This document shows positions 31,291 through 41,433 of a DNA stretch of 64,000 nucleotides, in pieces (positions within the stretch are counted from its first letter, which is position 1; every line of letters starts with the position of its first letter). The notes below the pieces were generated by a model, which made no database searches, was not told the origin of the DNA, and was given only the letters and a program-made list of their open reading frames with translations. Both the position numbers and the translations under genes were made by a program. The DNA lies in assembly GCF_019649055.1 (NCBI RefSeq), contig NW_026570401.1:62001-126000 (forward strand), written 5' to 3'. The stretch comes from Paramacrobiotus metropolitanus. Taxonomy: Eukaryota; Tardigrada; Eutardigrada; Parachela; Macrobiotidae.

Positions 31291-32809
31291 GTCAAACGAA
31301 ATTCCAACTGATCTTCTTCTTCGCTTTGGCTTCGATTCTCTGTAGCTTCCGGAGGTTATACCGCGCTGCAACATCAGTGAAGTCAATTATGTCGACCAGG
31401 TACTGTGGAGGATGGTGCGCTTCGTGGCTGTAGATCTTGTACAGCCATACTGCCTCGGACTGCTTCTAGCGGTCGTACACCGGCAGGATGCGCAGTTTCT
31501 GGTAGAGCTTTACCCACTCCTTATAATTAGAAATCGCCCGCAGTGCTTTCCGCTGTGCTTTAGCCAGTTTGCCGCGCAAAGCCAAAGATGCCGGTGACCA
31601 CGTATCCGACCCGTAGTCGAAGTGTGGCTGCACACAAGCATGGTAAAGGCTTCTACGCTGGGGCAGATCCAGGCCGTCTTTCGCGCAGTTAATCATTGCG
31701 ATACCGTAGTTAACTTTTCGCAGCACGTGATCTACATGCGTTCCCCACTTCAGGTTGCGGTCTATGTAGATCCCCAGATACTTCAAACACTTTTCTTCCT
31801 CCATCTGGTAGCCACTGATCATCACCACTGGAGAAGGTTGTCTTTCTTCGGTTCGGAACAGATGTACATGAGTTCGCACTTCTTTTCGTTTATGCAGAGG
31901 GTGTTATCTGCAAGCCAGGTTGTCACACTGCCAATCTGCACGCTTAACTTCGTTGCAGCTTCTACTTTTGTGCGACCGACGCCATACAGTACCGTATCAT
32001 CGGCGAACAATTCTGCATCATTTCCATTTGGCATATCGTTAGTGTACACAATGAACAACACAGGCCCCATCCTTGTGCCTTGTGACACTCCCGGCCGCAC
32101 TGGGAGCCAATCTGACAAACGCGCCGTTACTTTCACTCGCTGCTTACGAGACGTCAGGTAGTGGTGAAACCATAGCAGCGCATTTCCATCAATCCCAATG
32201 GCCTGCAGTTTTTCAATTAATTTGGCATGGGAAACTGAGTCGAACGCTTTCTTCAGGTCCAGGAAACATACGGCAGTTACCTGCCCCTGATCCATTGTCT
32301 TCCGCCATTTTTCTGACATCTTCAGCAGTAACGTTTCACATAATGGCCTTCTCTGAATCCGGATTATTTGTCGGAAAGAATCTTGTTCGCTTTTAAGGTG
32401 GCAACGAGTTGGTTCTGGACAGCTTTCTCAAAGATTTTTGAGATGTTGCAGAGAAGCGAAATAGGTCGGAAATCGTCCGGATGCTGTGCGTTATGCTGCT
32501 TTGGAATCGCAATGATATCGGCATTTTTGAAGATGGTCGGATACACTCCCGCCTTGAGTGACGCGTTGATCATACCCGTCAGCGGCTTTGCCATGTGCTT
32601 ATTCATTTCACCGAGAATTCTTACAGGCATTCCGCACGGCCCCGCGCTTTTCTTCTTCTTGGCCATTCGCTGTATCAGAAACGATACAGTATCTTCGGTG
32701 ACGTCTTCAAACCTGCAAAGCAATGGGTTAGTATTGCCCCCTCCTGAGGGGGCAGTTGGCGCAGCGTGATCGTTTCCGTGCAGACCCTGAGCTGCAAAGT
32801 GCCTATTAA

Positions 32810-33225
32810 CACTCGCACAATTTCACGTTCGATTTACGTCGGCTTTTCCTGTGCGCCGGCCAGGCAGCGCCAATCGCGGTCGTTCAACACGCCCATTTCC
32901 GGCTGTGTTACGAGGCGTGAGCTGCGATATTAAAATATGCTGAATAGCAGGATTTAGCTACATACGTTGTCCGATTCAAAAACAAAAAATCTGGTCCAGC
33001 GTAAACAGGGAAAACGTGTGTCACTTCCGGTTCGGGGGTGTTCCCGTTTCTGTTGGCTAACAACAACACAGTTGTTCTGTTTTCCTAAAACTTTAACTAG
33101 TTTTATAGCTTATCAAAGTCTCTAGGAATACATATAAGGCTAAAGAGCGCGGCACAACTGCAGAATTTGTTCTTGGTTTTTTAAGCATTTATTGCGCCTG
33201 AGCGGCAGTAGAAATTGTGCGAGTG
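32810..33225. mobile_element. 416-bp MITE with TTAA target duplication (piggyBac-like)
   Basis: The TIRs CACTCGCACAATTTC and GAAATTGTGCGAGTG are perfect and flanked by TTAA at 32806-32809 and 33226-33229. TTAA duplication is the signature of piggyBac elements. The insertion splits the linker between endonuclease and RT of the non-LTR element. No transposase is inside. Confidence 0.75.
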
Positions 33226-34225
33226 TTAAGCACGTTCGGATCCAGGGTCGGTTCATCGTTGTGCTTCCCTTTCCGAAGCAACCTGCCCAGCTCACGCCAC
33301 ACGACTTCTGCTTTATCCCGATTACGTTTAACAAAATTCACGCTTTTCATCCAGGGTCATGGAATAGACTTGCTTTTTCAAGCTGTGGAATTCTGCGTTG
33401 CTCTGCATGTATTCATCTGTGCCACGGAGTTGACACCTGCGGCGATAGCTCTTGTTTTTTTCTTTGATAAGATTTTTTCAGTGTCAGACTCATCCAGGAA
33501 GGATCATTCTGGCGCACTCTCCGGGATCGCAGCGGAAAGCATTCATCCACGATCTGGTTCAGTTCGTGGATATAGGCTGTAATAAAGTCATCGACTGCAA
33601 CGGACTCGTCATACGAGCTGTACCTGTCACACACTGCTACAACTCGCTCATTGAATGCTTCAAGAGGAGTATGCTTCCATAACCGAAACGTAATCGTTTT
33701 ATGTATCGGGGCAACGGACTTGTAATACGCCACTGTTCTGCATAAACGGTGGTCCGAAAACACACATCCTCTGCTGGCAGGCATGAGTAGCTTTCTGCTG
33801 GTGAACATAACAATACATCGATCTTCTTAGCGCTCTGCATTATCGTACCATGTCTCTTCCGAGTTAGACAGGCTACCCTGGTGAATCCCGACACTTTATC
33901 CTCCAGCGCATGGGTGTTCAACAAATCAGGATAATGTCGGAAAAAAGGGGAAGGCGACACTGAAACATCGATGTTGATATCCCCGCAGACGACATGATCA
34001 ATACCACGGTGTTTGAGCATTTCATCTGCGTGGCTGAAAAAAAATTCAGTATCAATGGCGTTCGCATCAGTTGCTCTGTACAGTACAATAGTCCAAGAAG
34101 TGCTTTACGTTGCCCTATCTAAAGATGAACCCATAAGCTTTCACAACGGCCACAAGTTTCCGAACGCCGAATTTCTTGACATGGGATGTGGAAAGGAACA
34201 TACAGCAGGGGACCACCACCAGGGG

Positions 34226-34792
34226 GCCCGCGCTCAAGCTCGGACTTGGACTCGGACTTGGATTACTAAAACTTGGACTTTACTTGGACTCTAAAACTCG
34301 GACTTTAGGACTTGGACTTGGATTCAGGCATTTCTTATGTTTCTTATGTCTTCTTACGTTTCTTCATGTTTTCTTAGGTTTCTCTGGTTTCTTTGGTTTC
34401 CTAGGTTTCTTAGGTTTCTAGGGTTCTTAGGTTTCTTAGGTTTCTTTGGTTCTTAGGCTTCTTAGTTTCTTAGGTTTCTCAGAATACCAAAGAATACCCA
34501 GATAACCTAAGAAATCTTGCAAACGTCAGAAACCTATGAACAACAAAGAAACCTAAGAAACCAAAGAAACTTGAGAAACCTAAGAAACCTGAGTAACCTA
34601 AGAAAACATGAAGAAACGCCTAAATCCAAGTCTAAGTCATAAAGTCCAAGCTTTAGAGTCCAAGTAAAGTCCAAGTCCAATTTTAAGTTAAGTCCGAGTT
34701 TTAGAGTCCAAGTGAAGTCCACGTTTTAGAGTCCAAGAGAAGTCCAAGTGCAAGTTTTAGTAGTCCAAGTCCGAGCTTGAGCGCGGGCCCCC
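34226..34792. mobile_element. Foldback element with tandem-repeat arms
   Basis: Both ends carry GCCCGCGCTCAAGCTCGGAC, inverted, followed by ACTTGGACT-type 9-mers and then by (T)TTCTTAGG words on the left mirrored by CCTAAGAAA on the right. Nearly the whole 567 bp can fold on itself around 34490. The TSD is CCAGGGG at 34219-34225 and 34793-34799 (the exact edge is ambiguous in the G/C runs). The Leu/Asp-rich frames across it are by-products of the repeats. A degenerate TTCTTAGGTTT tract at 54710-54812 may be a distant relic. Confidence 0.8.
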
Positions 34793-35197
34793 CCAGGGGC
34801 TTTACCGGATGCTTTCGTACGGTCCTTGCGAAATAACTGGTAATCTGGGAGCGAGTAAATCTGATCAGGATCGTTCGCGGATAAATGAGTTTCGGACAGG
34901 CATATGATTTTAGAATGATTATCATGATTTGATAGCAACTGATGGAGCAGATCAACTTTTGCATAGGACAGCCCTTGAATATTCAGGTGGTGGTATACAA
35001 CGGTCGAAAGCCTACACTGCTTTCTGTTCTCTATTTTAGGAATACTCACTCAGCTACCTTTACCTTACATTCAAAAGATGCAGAAAAAAATTTGGAGCGT
35101 TTTAGTTCGAAAAAACTTATCTAAGGTTGGGTGCTGGGACAAAAACAGAAGGAAACATACGCTGGCTTGACGGAGCTAAATTTAGCCCGCCAGCCAG

Positions 35198-35239
35198 CAT
35201 TTTGTGTTAAACAATTGATGAATTGTTCAACACAAAATG
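35198..35239. repeat. 42-bp imperfect palindrome
   Basis: CATTTTGTGTT-A-AACAATT and AATTGTT-C-AACACAAAATG face each other around GATG. A second, weaker GCTGGC/GCCAGC pair lies just upstream (35161-35197). The function is unknown. Confidence 0.6.
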
Positions 35240-35368
35240 GGTAGTACGTGAGCCCCTTCTCTTTCCTCACACAAAAAAACTGTTTTTGCACTTTGATCGC
35301 TTTTTCTAGGTAAATCAATGACGCTGAATCCGAATCTGATTGCTACCTCGGGTGGTTTCTTCTTCTAA

Positions 35369-35705
35369 TGATAGATCCAGTTGATCTATATACGGCAACC
35401 AGAACAGACCTGATTCCGCGTAGTGAGCAATGCGACATTATTGCGAACAGCGAAATAACACGCGAAGTCGCGCCGCTAATTGCTGACTTTTAATGAATAT
35501 TGAAAGTCTGGAGAACAGAAAATCAACACTGATCGATACTGCTCGCTCATCAATCGGAGAGCCAAATCAACGCTACTCCGCACGTGGCGCAAACAATGAA
35601 CGGCTATAGCCGTCAGCCAATCAGAGACGAGACACAACCCAACACAGACACGTCATCGGCAGCGTAGCGTCACGAGGGTGAACGCCAGTGATTCCATCGC
35701 TCACA
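35369..35705 (+). mobile_element. Solo LTR, 337 bp
   Basis: The ends are TG..CA and the flanks are a perfect 6-bp TSD TTCTAA (35363-35368 and 35706-35711). The sequence is related to the interrupted copy at 23352-25002 and, more distantly, to the LTR at 48291-48610. Its own complete TSD shows that it is a separate insertion, not the missing LTR of the neighbouring Gypsy-like element. The transcription direction in the related full element is minus. Confidence 0.75.
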
Positions 35706-35711
35706 TTCTAA

Positions 35712-36109
35712 TATAATTCTGGTACTCTGGTTTTAGCACGCCAAACTAATTTTTGTTCGAAAAGAATCGCGAACGGTAAAAACAAAATTCGTACAGCAGA
35801 TTCAAAATATGCGTCCTCGATTCACCAAGAAAAACTGATCAGATTCCATGAAATATTTTTTTTAGTTTGGACTTCATTGCTACCACCCGTGTTAGTTGTG
35901 GGGCGTTGGGTGGGGTGGGGCGGCAGTCAGAATTTCGTTTTGATCTTTTCCGTCGGATAGATGACTTCTAGAACAGGACAAGGTAAAGAATGAGATCAGT
36001 AACCCCATATATGTAGCATACGCAAATGACGTACGCATTTCAAAACGATAATTATTGCATCAGATGCAGTGCATTCTGGAGTAAATGTGGGTTCGTCTGC
36101 AAATATTAG
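35712..36109. other. Spacer with a G-quadruplex-like tract
   Basis: 35900-35920 reads GGGG-CGTT-GGG-T-GGGG-T-GGGG, a canonical intramolecular G-quadruplex pattern. No gene is seen. Confidence 0.5.
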
Positions 36110-36136
36110 CGTTTGTGAGTCCGCAATCGTCCGCAA

Positions 36137-36853
36137 TCATCTGCATCTGTCGTTCCACTTGACCTTGACCTTCCGGATGGTATGCCGTTCCGAATGTCCG
36201 AATGTGTGTTTAATCTTAAGCACATTGGTAACCTTTGTCAACACTTCGGCCGTAAAGTGCCGTCCACGGTCCGTGTGTAGAATGTGCGGTGCTCCGTGTA
36301 CCAATATTACGTGCTTTACGAACACTTTTGCAAACTCTTTTGCCGTTGCCGTCTTCATTGGTACCGCAATCTCGTATTTCGTCAATTGATCGATGAACAC
36401 CGCTATGTATTTATATCCGCGTTTCTTCGTCGGTAACAATGGTCCTTTAAGATCCGCATAAACTCGGAAAAATGGATGTCCAACTTTTATTTCTTGCAGC
36501 TTTCCCGGTGGACATTTCCGTGGCGTTTTTCGGAATTGACATCCATGACAGGCGAGTATGTAGTTTTTCACATCAGTACTCATCCGATCCCAGTAGTATC
36601 TGAGTCGGATTTCTGTCAGCGTCTTTTCGAATCCCAGATGGCCTGCTGCTTTCTCATCGTGCAATGTGTAAATTATCGCTCTTCGCATTGACAATGGTAC
36701 CACATATGACCTTGCAAGTTTTCCATTTTTATCCTTTACTCGGTACAATATGCCATTCCATAACTGGTCATGCACTTCGAATTTCGATCTTGTTTCGGCA
36801 TCTGGTAAATGTTCCAATTCATCGATTATCATTGCCAGGTGAGGATCTTTCAA
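36137..36853 (-). pseudogene. Gypsy-like integrase, frameshifted and truncated
   Basis: The zinc-binding N-terminus is clear (H..HLGFEKTLTEIRLRYYW..CHGCQ). The core has Asp in RVYADLKGPL and Asp in LHTDRGRHF. The third catalytic residue, Glu, lies just past a single-base frameshift near 36175-36200 and is visible only in the next frame. The C-terminal domain is missing because the element ends near 36.11 kb. It abuts the RT frame at 36853/36854. Confidence 0.8.
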
Positions 36854-38980
36854 CTATCTATTTCGCAACTGCAAATTCGAATCATCTTCCTTTTCTTCGT
36901 CGCCTTGCAGGTTAACGATACGAATCGTTGTAGTGCTAACTTCGTTCCAGTCTCTGATGACCTTGCAACGCGGTAGCGGTTTATATCTCTTTTTCGCGTT
37001 CTTTGGGAATCTCAGCATCTTGATCGGACACTCATTCAGTGCTCGTGCAACTTTGTCCGTTTCCCAAAGGTCATCCTGATTCTCCGTTGATTCACACGAT
37101 TTGGTGACCTTTCCGTTTTGAACTTCCGATTCCGCGCCAAGTCCGGTGGCCTTTAAGTCACTAACGGTGGGCAACCAACTTTTTACCTGGTTGACATTCG
37201 CGTTCTTAGCCGACTCTTTCGCCGTAACTGAGCTGACCTTTAAGCGTTTTTCTCTCTGTTCCACCATCTGTAAGAACAGCTGTCCAATTTCGATCGCTGG
37301 TTCCTTCGTATCAAATTCTTTCTTATAGTCTCCAAAATTCGGGATCTCGTCAAATTCTTCTTCTTGACATGTTGGACCTTCAATTGGTGCTCTTGATAGT
37401 GCGTCCGCGTTGTCGCAATACTTTCCCGGTTTATATTCAATTTTGAACTGGTGACCTTGTAGTGTCCTCGCCCATCTCGTCAAACGCGGGTTCATTCCAA
37501 CTTTATTCGTCTCTGACCTCAGTAAGTTGGTCAGCGCCTGGTGATCCGTTCTCACGGAGAATTCCGCGTAATCGATAAACGGTTTGAATTTTCTGACAGC
37601 AAACACTACTGCCAGACATTCCCATTCGGTTACACCGTAGTTTCTTTCAGCTCCGTGTAGAACGCGACTCGCGTACGCGATTGGATGGCCGTCTTGTGAC
37701 AGTACCGCTCCAATTCCCTCTTTACTCGCGCCGCACTCTATGTCGGTCGGTTTTGTCGGGTCAAATTTCGCTAATACCGGACCTTCACGTAACAGTTGTT
37801 TCAAACTGTTGAATTCCTCTTCATGCACCTTTGTCCAGTCTTTCTTCACTTGCTTATCCTGTCTCATCAGTTCGTACAAGTGAGATGTCTTCTGCGCGTA
37901 TCCCATTATAAACTTTCGGTAATAGTTTGCCAATCCAAGGAATGACCTTAACTGTCGTTCAGTTTGAGGTCGTTTGAATTCGGATACTGCAGTGACCTTT
38001 TCTGGATCCATTCTGATTCCGTCCTCGCTGAGAATGTGACTCAGGAATCCCATTTCTCTCATTCCGAATTCGCATTTCGTTGGCTTTATTGTAAGTCCCG
38101 CTTCGACTAGGCTCATCAATACATTTCTCAAATTCTGCATGAAAATCGCCCAAGTCTTTCCGGCGAAGATAACATCATCGATGTACCCAAAGACGCAACC
38201 CTTTCTTTTCGCCTTCGACAGTACCTTGTCCATACACAACTGAAATGTTGCTGGTCCGTTGCAAACCCCGAACGGCATTCTTTTAAACCGGTACATTCCA
38301 TCTTGCGTGACAAAGGTCGTCTTGTTGATTGACGCTGGATCCATTGGGATTTGCCAAAATCCACTTTGCAAGTCCATTTTTCCGTAGTATTTATTGCCTG
38401 CGCACGCATCAAGCAACTCATCTGGATTCGGTAACGGGTAGTTATTCTTCCTCGTTAACTTGTTCAGCAAAATGTATTTGACGCAGAATCTTGTCCCCAT
38501 TGTTCCGTCGCCGTTCTTTTTCACAGCTAGCACGACTGGAAAACTCCACTCGGCGTCTGACGGCTCGATCACATCTTGCGCCAACGTTTCTTTAATGTGC
38601 TTCGTTATGAACTCGCGGCCTGTCCAACTCGTTCTGGCCGGGTTACATTTAACTGGTTTCCCGTCTCCCGTGTCGATTACGTGAGTGACCCCTTTCACGT
38701 CTCCGTGTGGTTTTTTGGACGTCGGTAAGACTTTCCAAAATTCCCAAAATGCATTATACACATCGTTCTTCTGTTCCTCGGTGAGGTCAGGTCCCAACTT
38801 CAAGTTCTGAATTATCTTTTTTAATTCTTCCTTCGTTGTATCATCCACCTCGGGGTCATCCAGCACGTTCTTTACTGTGCCCGCGTTGACCTTTACATTT
38901 TCCATGTGTTCATACGGCTCCACGTAGCCGAAAAGCTGATTCTTCTTTACGATTTGATATTTTGCTGCTATGATTCGCAA
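36854..38980 (-). CDS. Gypsy-like reverse transcriptase and RNase H
   Basis: The 708-codon frame is unbroken. RT landmarks: WSFPVVLAVKKNGDG, KMDLQSGFWQIPMDP, MPFGVCNGPATFQ, catalytic FGYIDDVIFAG, GFLSHILSEDG. The RNase H domain has IAYASRVLHGAERNYGVTEWECLAVV and VRTDHQAL, but its first catalytic residue is Gly (ECGASKEGIG) where Asp is expected, so RNase H is probably inactive. A 200-residue tail rich in KVT and similar words follows (the AAGGTCA motif). The frame's first residues overlap the preceding ORF, so the true start is uncertain. Confidence 0.9.
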   Translation of the reverse strand: MRIIAAKYQIVKKNQLFGYVEPYEHMENVKVNAGTVKNVLDDPEVDDTTKEELKKIIQNLKLGPDLTEEQKNDVYNAFWEFWKVLPTSKKPHGDVKGVTHVIDTGDGKPVKCNPARTSWTGREFITKHIKETLAQDVIEPSDAEWSFPVVLAVKKNGDGTMGTRFCVKYILLNKLTRKNNYPLPNPDELLDACAGNKYYGKMDLQSGFWQIPMDPASINKTTFVTQDGMYRFKRMPFGVCNGPATFQLCMDKVLSKAKRKGCVFGYIDDVIFAGKTWAIFMQNLRNVLMSLVEAGLTIKPTKCEFGMREMGFLSHILSEDGIRMDPEKVTAVSEFKRPQTERQLRSFLGLANYYRKFIMGYAQKTSHLYELMRQDKQVKKDWTKVHEEEFNSLKQLLREGPVLAKFDPTKPTDIECGASKEGIGAVLSQDGHPIAYASRVLHGAERNYGVTEWECLAVVFAVRKFKPFIDYAEFSVRTDHQALTNLLRSETNKVGMNPRLTRWARTLQGHQFKIEYKPGKYCDNADALSRAPIEGPTCQEEEFDEIPNFGDYKKEFDTKEPAIEIGQLFLQMVEQREKRLKVSSVTAKESAKNANVNQVKSWLPTVSDLKATGLGAESEVQNGKVTKSCESTENQDDLWETDKVARALNECPIKMLRFPKNAKKRYKPLPRCKVIRDWNEVSTTTIRIVNLQGDEEKEDDSNLQLRNR

Positions 38981-39772
38981 TAACGATTCCGAAATGTTTC
39001 CCTCTGTGTTCCGTCACACCTGCCAACGGTTGTACATCAGTCTCAACTTGTGGGATTGGTGTAAACATCAACTTTTTTTGAGCCGGTGCGTATTTTCCCA
39101 TCTTGACCTTTACACGTGTGCAGTTTGACGGTTTCAATCTGATTCGTTGGTCACTGTAGATGCTGATCACATCTTTTGACAATCTTGCCCGTTGTATTTT
39201 TACTCTCCTGACTTTTATCTCCTGTTCTTTTTCTTCATCCACCTCGTCATCTTCATCCAAGTCCAATAAATCTTCTTGTTCCGAAAGGTCACTTACACCT
39301 GAATCTTCTGACGTTGTTGAATTATCGCTTGAGCTTGTCCACTCCGAGTCAGATTCACTGCTTTGCTGTTCATTGAGTTGACCTTTGTCAGTCTTTTCGA
39401 GTGGGCGCTCATCAACTCCTTCATCTTCAGATGAAAGGTCACTTTCGTCTCCCCGTGAATCGCTAAGTTTTTCGTTTCTGGATTTTTGAGCAGAGGTTTG
39501 CCCGTTTCCTTTGTTTTTCTTCCATATTTCGCTGTGATTCTTGGGTGACTCCGTGCTACTCGTATTTTCGTGAATGACCTTTCTGACTGGTCTGAATTTG
39601 ACCTCTCTTCTTCGGTGACCCAGTCATCACTCGGAATCGTTTCATACATGCACCATGTATCACCACCTCGTTCTGGGTATTCAACTCCATCTGGATCTGG
39701 TGCAAAGGTCACTTTCTTTTTTATCATCAACCCCGGTAACCTTCTTTTCCGGGTTACTTGTAATTCTCGCAT
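38910..39772 (-). pseudogene. Extra polyprotein region before RT, in two frames
   Basis: 39772-39293 and 39266-38910 are consecutive frames without a recognised domain. The first contains FAPDPDGVEYPERGGDTW and many Ser/Lys/Glu; the second has a run of acidic residues (MDLDEDDEVDEEKEQE) and a basic KVRRVKIQRARLSK. They probably formed a single unstructured polyprotein segment with the next entry before indels separated them. Confidence 0.5.
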
Positions 39773-39777
39773 TTCTT

Positions 39778-41043
39778 TTACATCAAATGTAGGAATTTCC
39801 GCTTCGGATTCTTTCCAGTATTTTTCGAATGATTTTTCTTTCGCTCTTTTAGTGCATTAAAGTACACTTCGAACGCTTCATAAACCGGTGTGCTGAGTCC
39901 TGCTGGAAAAATGATTGTTCTCCCTTGATCTTTAAACATGTAATTTACACGGAAGTCCCAAAACAGGTCAACTCTTGCTTCATCCCACATCTCTCCTTCT
40001 TCATTTATTTCGTCTAATTCTCGTAAGAATTTCCGTTCCGTTAGCACTGGGTCAAGGGGATCTTGGATTCCATTATCCACACATTGTTGCCAGTGAATCA
40101 GCAGTTTGCCCCTCCACGTTATAAAGTTTTTCACGCTTGATAACCATGCCCGATATCTATTCCAATGATATCGTTCAATGTGTGGTTTCCACATTTCGTT
40201 TGTCCGCATGATACTTTTCACTTCCTTTTGGACTTGACCTTTAAGATCTGTCAATGCGGCGTTACATCTCGGCCATTCTGAAAGGTCATCTTGAGAGGCA
40301 TTTTGGCAACATTCAGTGCATTCCCATTGTGGTTGCACTCTGCACGGATCATCGTAGTAACCGTGGTGACAACTCCCGGCTCGTTCTTCTGGGGTTAGTG
40401 TCCTTTGAGCATCTTTTTCACTTTTCTCTTCCGTGGCTCCTTGTTCACATTCGATTGGGATCACGCTTTTCTCATCAGAGGATATTTCGATGACCTCTGG
40501 TTCAGTATCCAGTTGGTGACCTTTCAACTGTTCAATTGCCTCGTCGCGAATTTCGCTGGCCAATATTCGTTCCGCATCAGTTATCTCTTTCGGTAGTTCT
40601 CTTGACCTTTCATTCAATTTATCTCTCCATACTTTAGCAGTCTTTATTCCCATTGCTTCTGGTACTGGGATAAGCTTTGCCCACTCCATGCCAGGCACGA
40701 GCGCTTGTTTCGCCGCACTTGCTGCTTCCTTCTGTATGGCCGCTATCTGTTCGAGTGTTGGTGACCTTTCATCTTTGGTAGCAGATTGTGGTTCGAAAAA
40801 GGGACTTTCCAAGTCTTTTTGCGAATCGCGCTTTGTTACTTCTTTAACTTTAGCTGGTGACCTTTCATTTTCTTTTCCCGGTGCCTCTGGTACTGGGATT
40901 AACGTTTTATTGGCGGTTTGAGCATTTCCCGTCTGTTCTGCAAGTTCGGTGACCTTTCCGACTTGAACTTTGGCAACTGTTTTCGGGTCATCTTCCTTCT
41001 CTTCCTCTCCTTCATTATCCGTCAATACGAATTTCTTTTTCAA
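39778..41043 (-). CDS. Extra acidic/coiled ORF between protease and RT
   Basis: The 421-codon frame starts KKKFVLTDNEGEEEKED and is low-complexity (Glu, Lys, Ala). It holds two LIPVPEA repeats, several ERSP/KVT/KGH words, a Cys/His patch (CHHGYYDDPC..CTECC) and a more ordered C-terminal part with Trp-rich YHWNRYRAWLSSVKNFITWRGK. The last part looks like a folded domain but I do not recognise it. Such an ORF between protease and RT is not usual for Gypsy elements. Confidence 0.55.
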   Translation of the reverse strand: MKKKFVLTDNEGEEEKEDDPKTVAKVQVGKVTELAEQTGNAQTANKTLIPVPEAPGKENERSPAKVKEVTKRDSQKDLESPFFEPQSATKDERSPTLEQIAAIQKEAASAAKQALVPGMEWAKLIPVPEAMGIKTAKVWRDKLNERSRELPKEITDAERILASEIRDEAIEQLKGHQLDTEPEVIEISSDEKSVIPIECEQGATEEKSEKDAQRTLTPEERAGSCHHGYYDDPCRVQPQWECTECCQNASQDDLSEWPRCNAALTDLKGQVQKEVKSIMRTNEMWKPHIERYHWNRYRAWLSSVKNFITWRGKLLIHWQQCVDNGIQDPLDPVLTERKFLRELDEINEEGEMWDEARVDLFWDFRVNYMFKDQGRTIIFPAGLSTPVYEAFEVYFNALKERKKNHSKNTGKNPKRKFLHLM

Positions 41044-41052
41044 GAAATCAAA

Positions 41053-41433
41053 TCACAATAACACCTGTACGTCATCGCATTTCGGTCGGACGTAAAAGGA
41101 ATGTTCGCTAGTCTTTTTCCTTAAGGTCACTGGTGCTACACAATAGTGCGTCACCATGAACCCTGACGTTCCGCTGATTCCATTTATTTTTACCAATCTG
41201 TCAGGTGGCAATGGGAGCATATGAAGTCCATTCTTCTCGCAAAACGGTTTACTAATCAGCGGCGTCTCTGCGCCAGTGTCCAGCATTGCGGTGACCTTTA
41301 TGTCTCCCGCTTTCACTTCATGTGTGTATGCTTCAATTCTCTTGGGCAATTTTCCGTTTTGAATCTTCAAGGTGTGGATCTTACATTTCACTGGGGTCAA
41401 CGATACTGGTCCCGGATCCATGTCAGAAAGCAC
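41053..41433 (-). CDS. Retropepsin-like aspartic protease
   Basis: The active-site triplet is seen in TAMLDTGAETPLI, followed by the flap-like INGISGTSGF. About 90 residues cover the fold, as expected of a retroviral-type protease acting as dimer to cut the polyprotein. It is separated by frameshifts from both neighbouring ORFs. Confidence 0.8.
   Translation of the reverse strand: MLSDMDPGPVSLTPVKCKIHTLKIQNGKLPKRIEAYTHEVKAGDIKVTAMLDTGAETPLISKPFCEKNGLHMLPLPPDRLVKINGISGTSGFMVTHYCVAPVTLRKKTSEHSFYVRPKCDDVQVLL

Larger units (their letters stand above)
31290..35120 (-). pseudogene. APE-type non-LTR retrotransposon (Jockey/CR1-like), dead and interrupted
   Basis: On the minus strand, in order: endonuclease start (35049-34800: HHLNIQGLS, KIICLSETHLS), a foldback insertion, the rest of the endonuclease (34218-33640: LLYVPFHI, DHVVCGDINIDV), a linker (33808-33240, NDPSWMSLTLKKSYQRKK), a TTAA-type MITE, then RT (32805-31290). 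RT motifs seen: NADIIAIPKQ..DDFRPISLL, AVCFLDLKKAFDSVSH, GVSQGTRMGPVLF, ELFADDTVLY with the catalytic FADD, and YLGIYIDRNLKWG. The C-terminus passes an in-frame stop near 31466. Several frameshifts separate the pieces. Removing the two inserts restores continuity of the protein at both places. Confidence 0.8.

Noticed and set aside
34013-34964. Leu/Trp/Phe-rich ORFs around the foldback element, apparently membrane proteins
   Set aside because: Their hydrophobic repeats come from TTCTTAGG and ACTTGGACT tandem DNA; frames are not consistent between copies.
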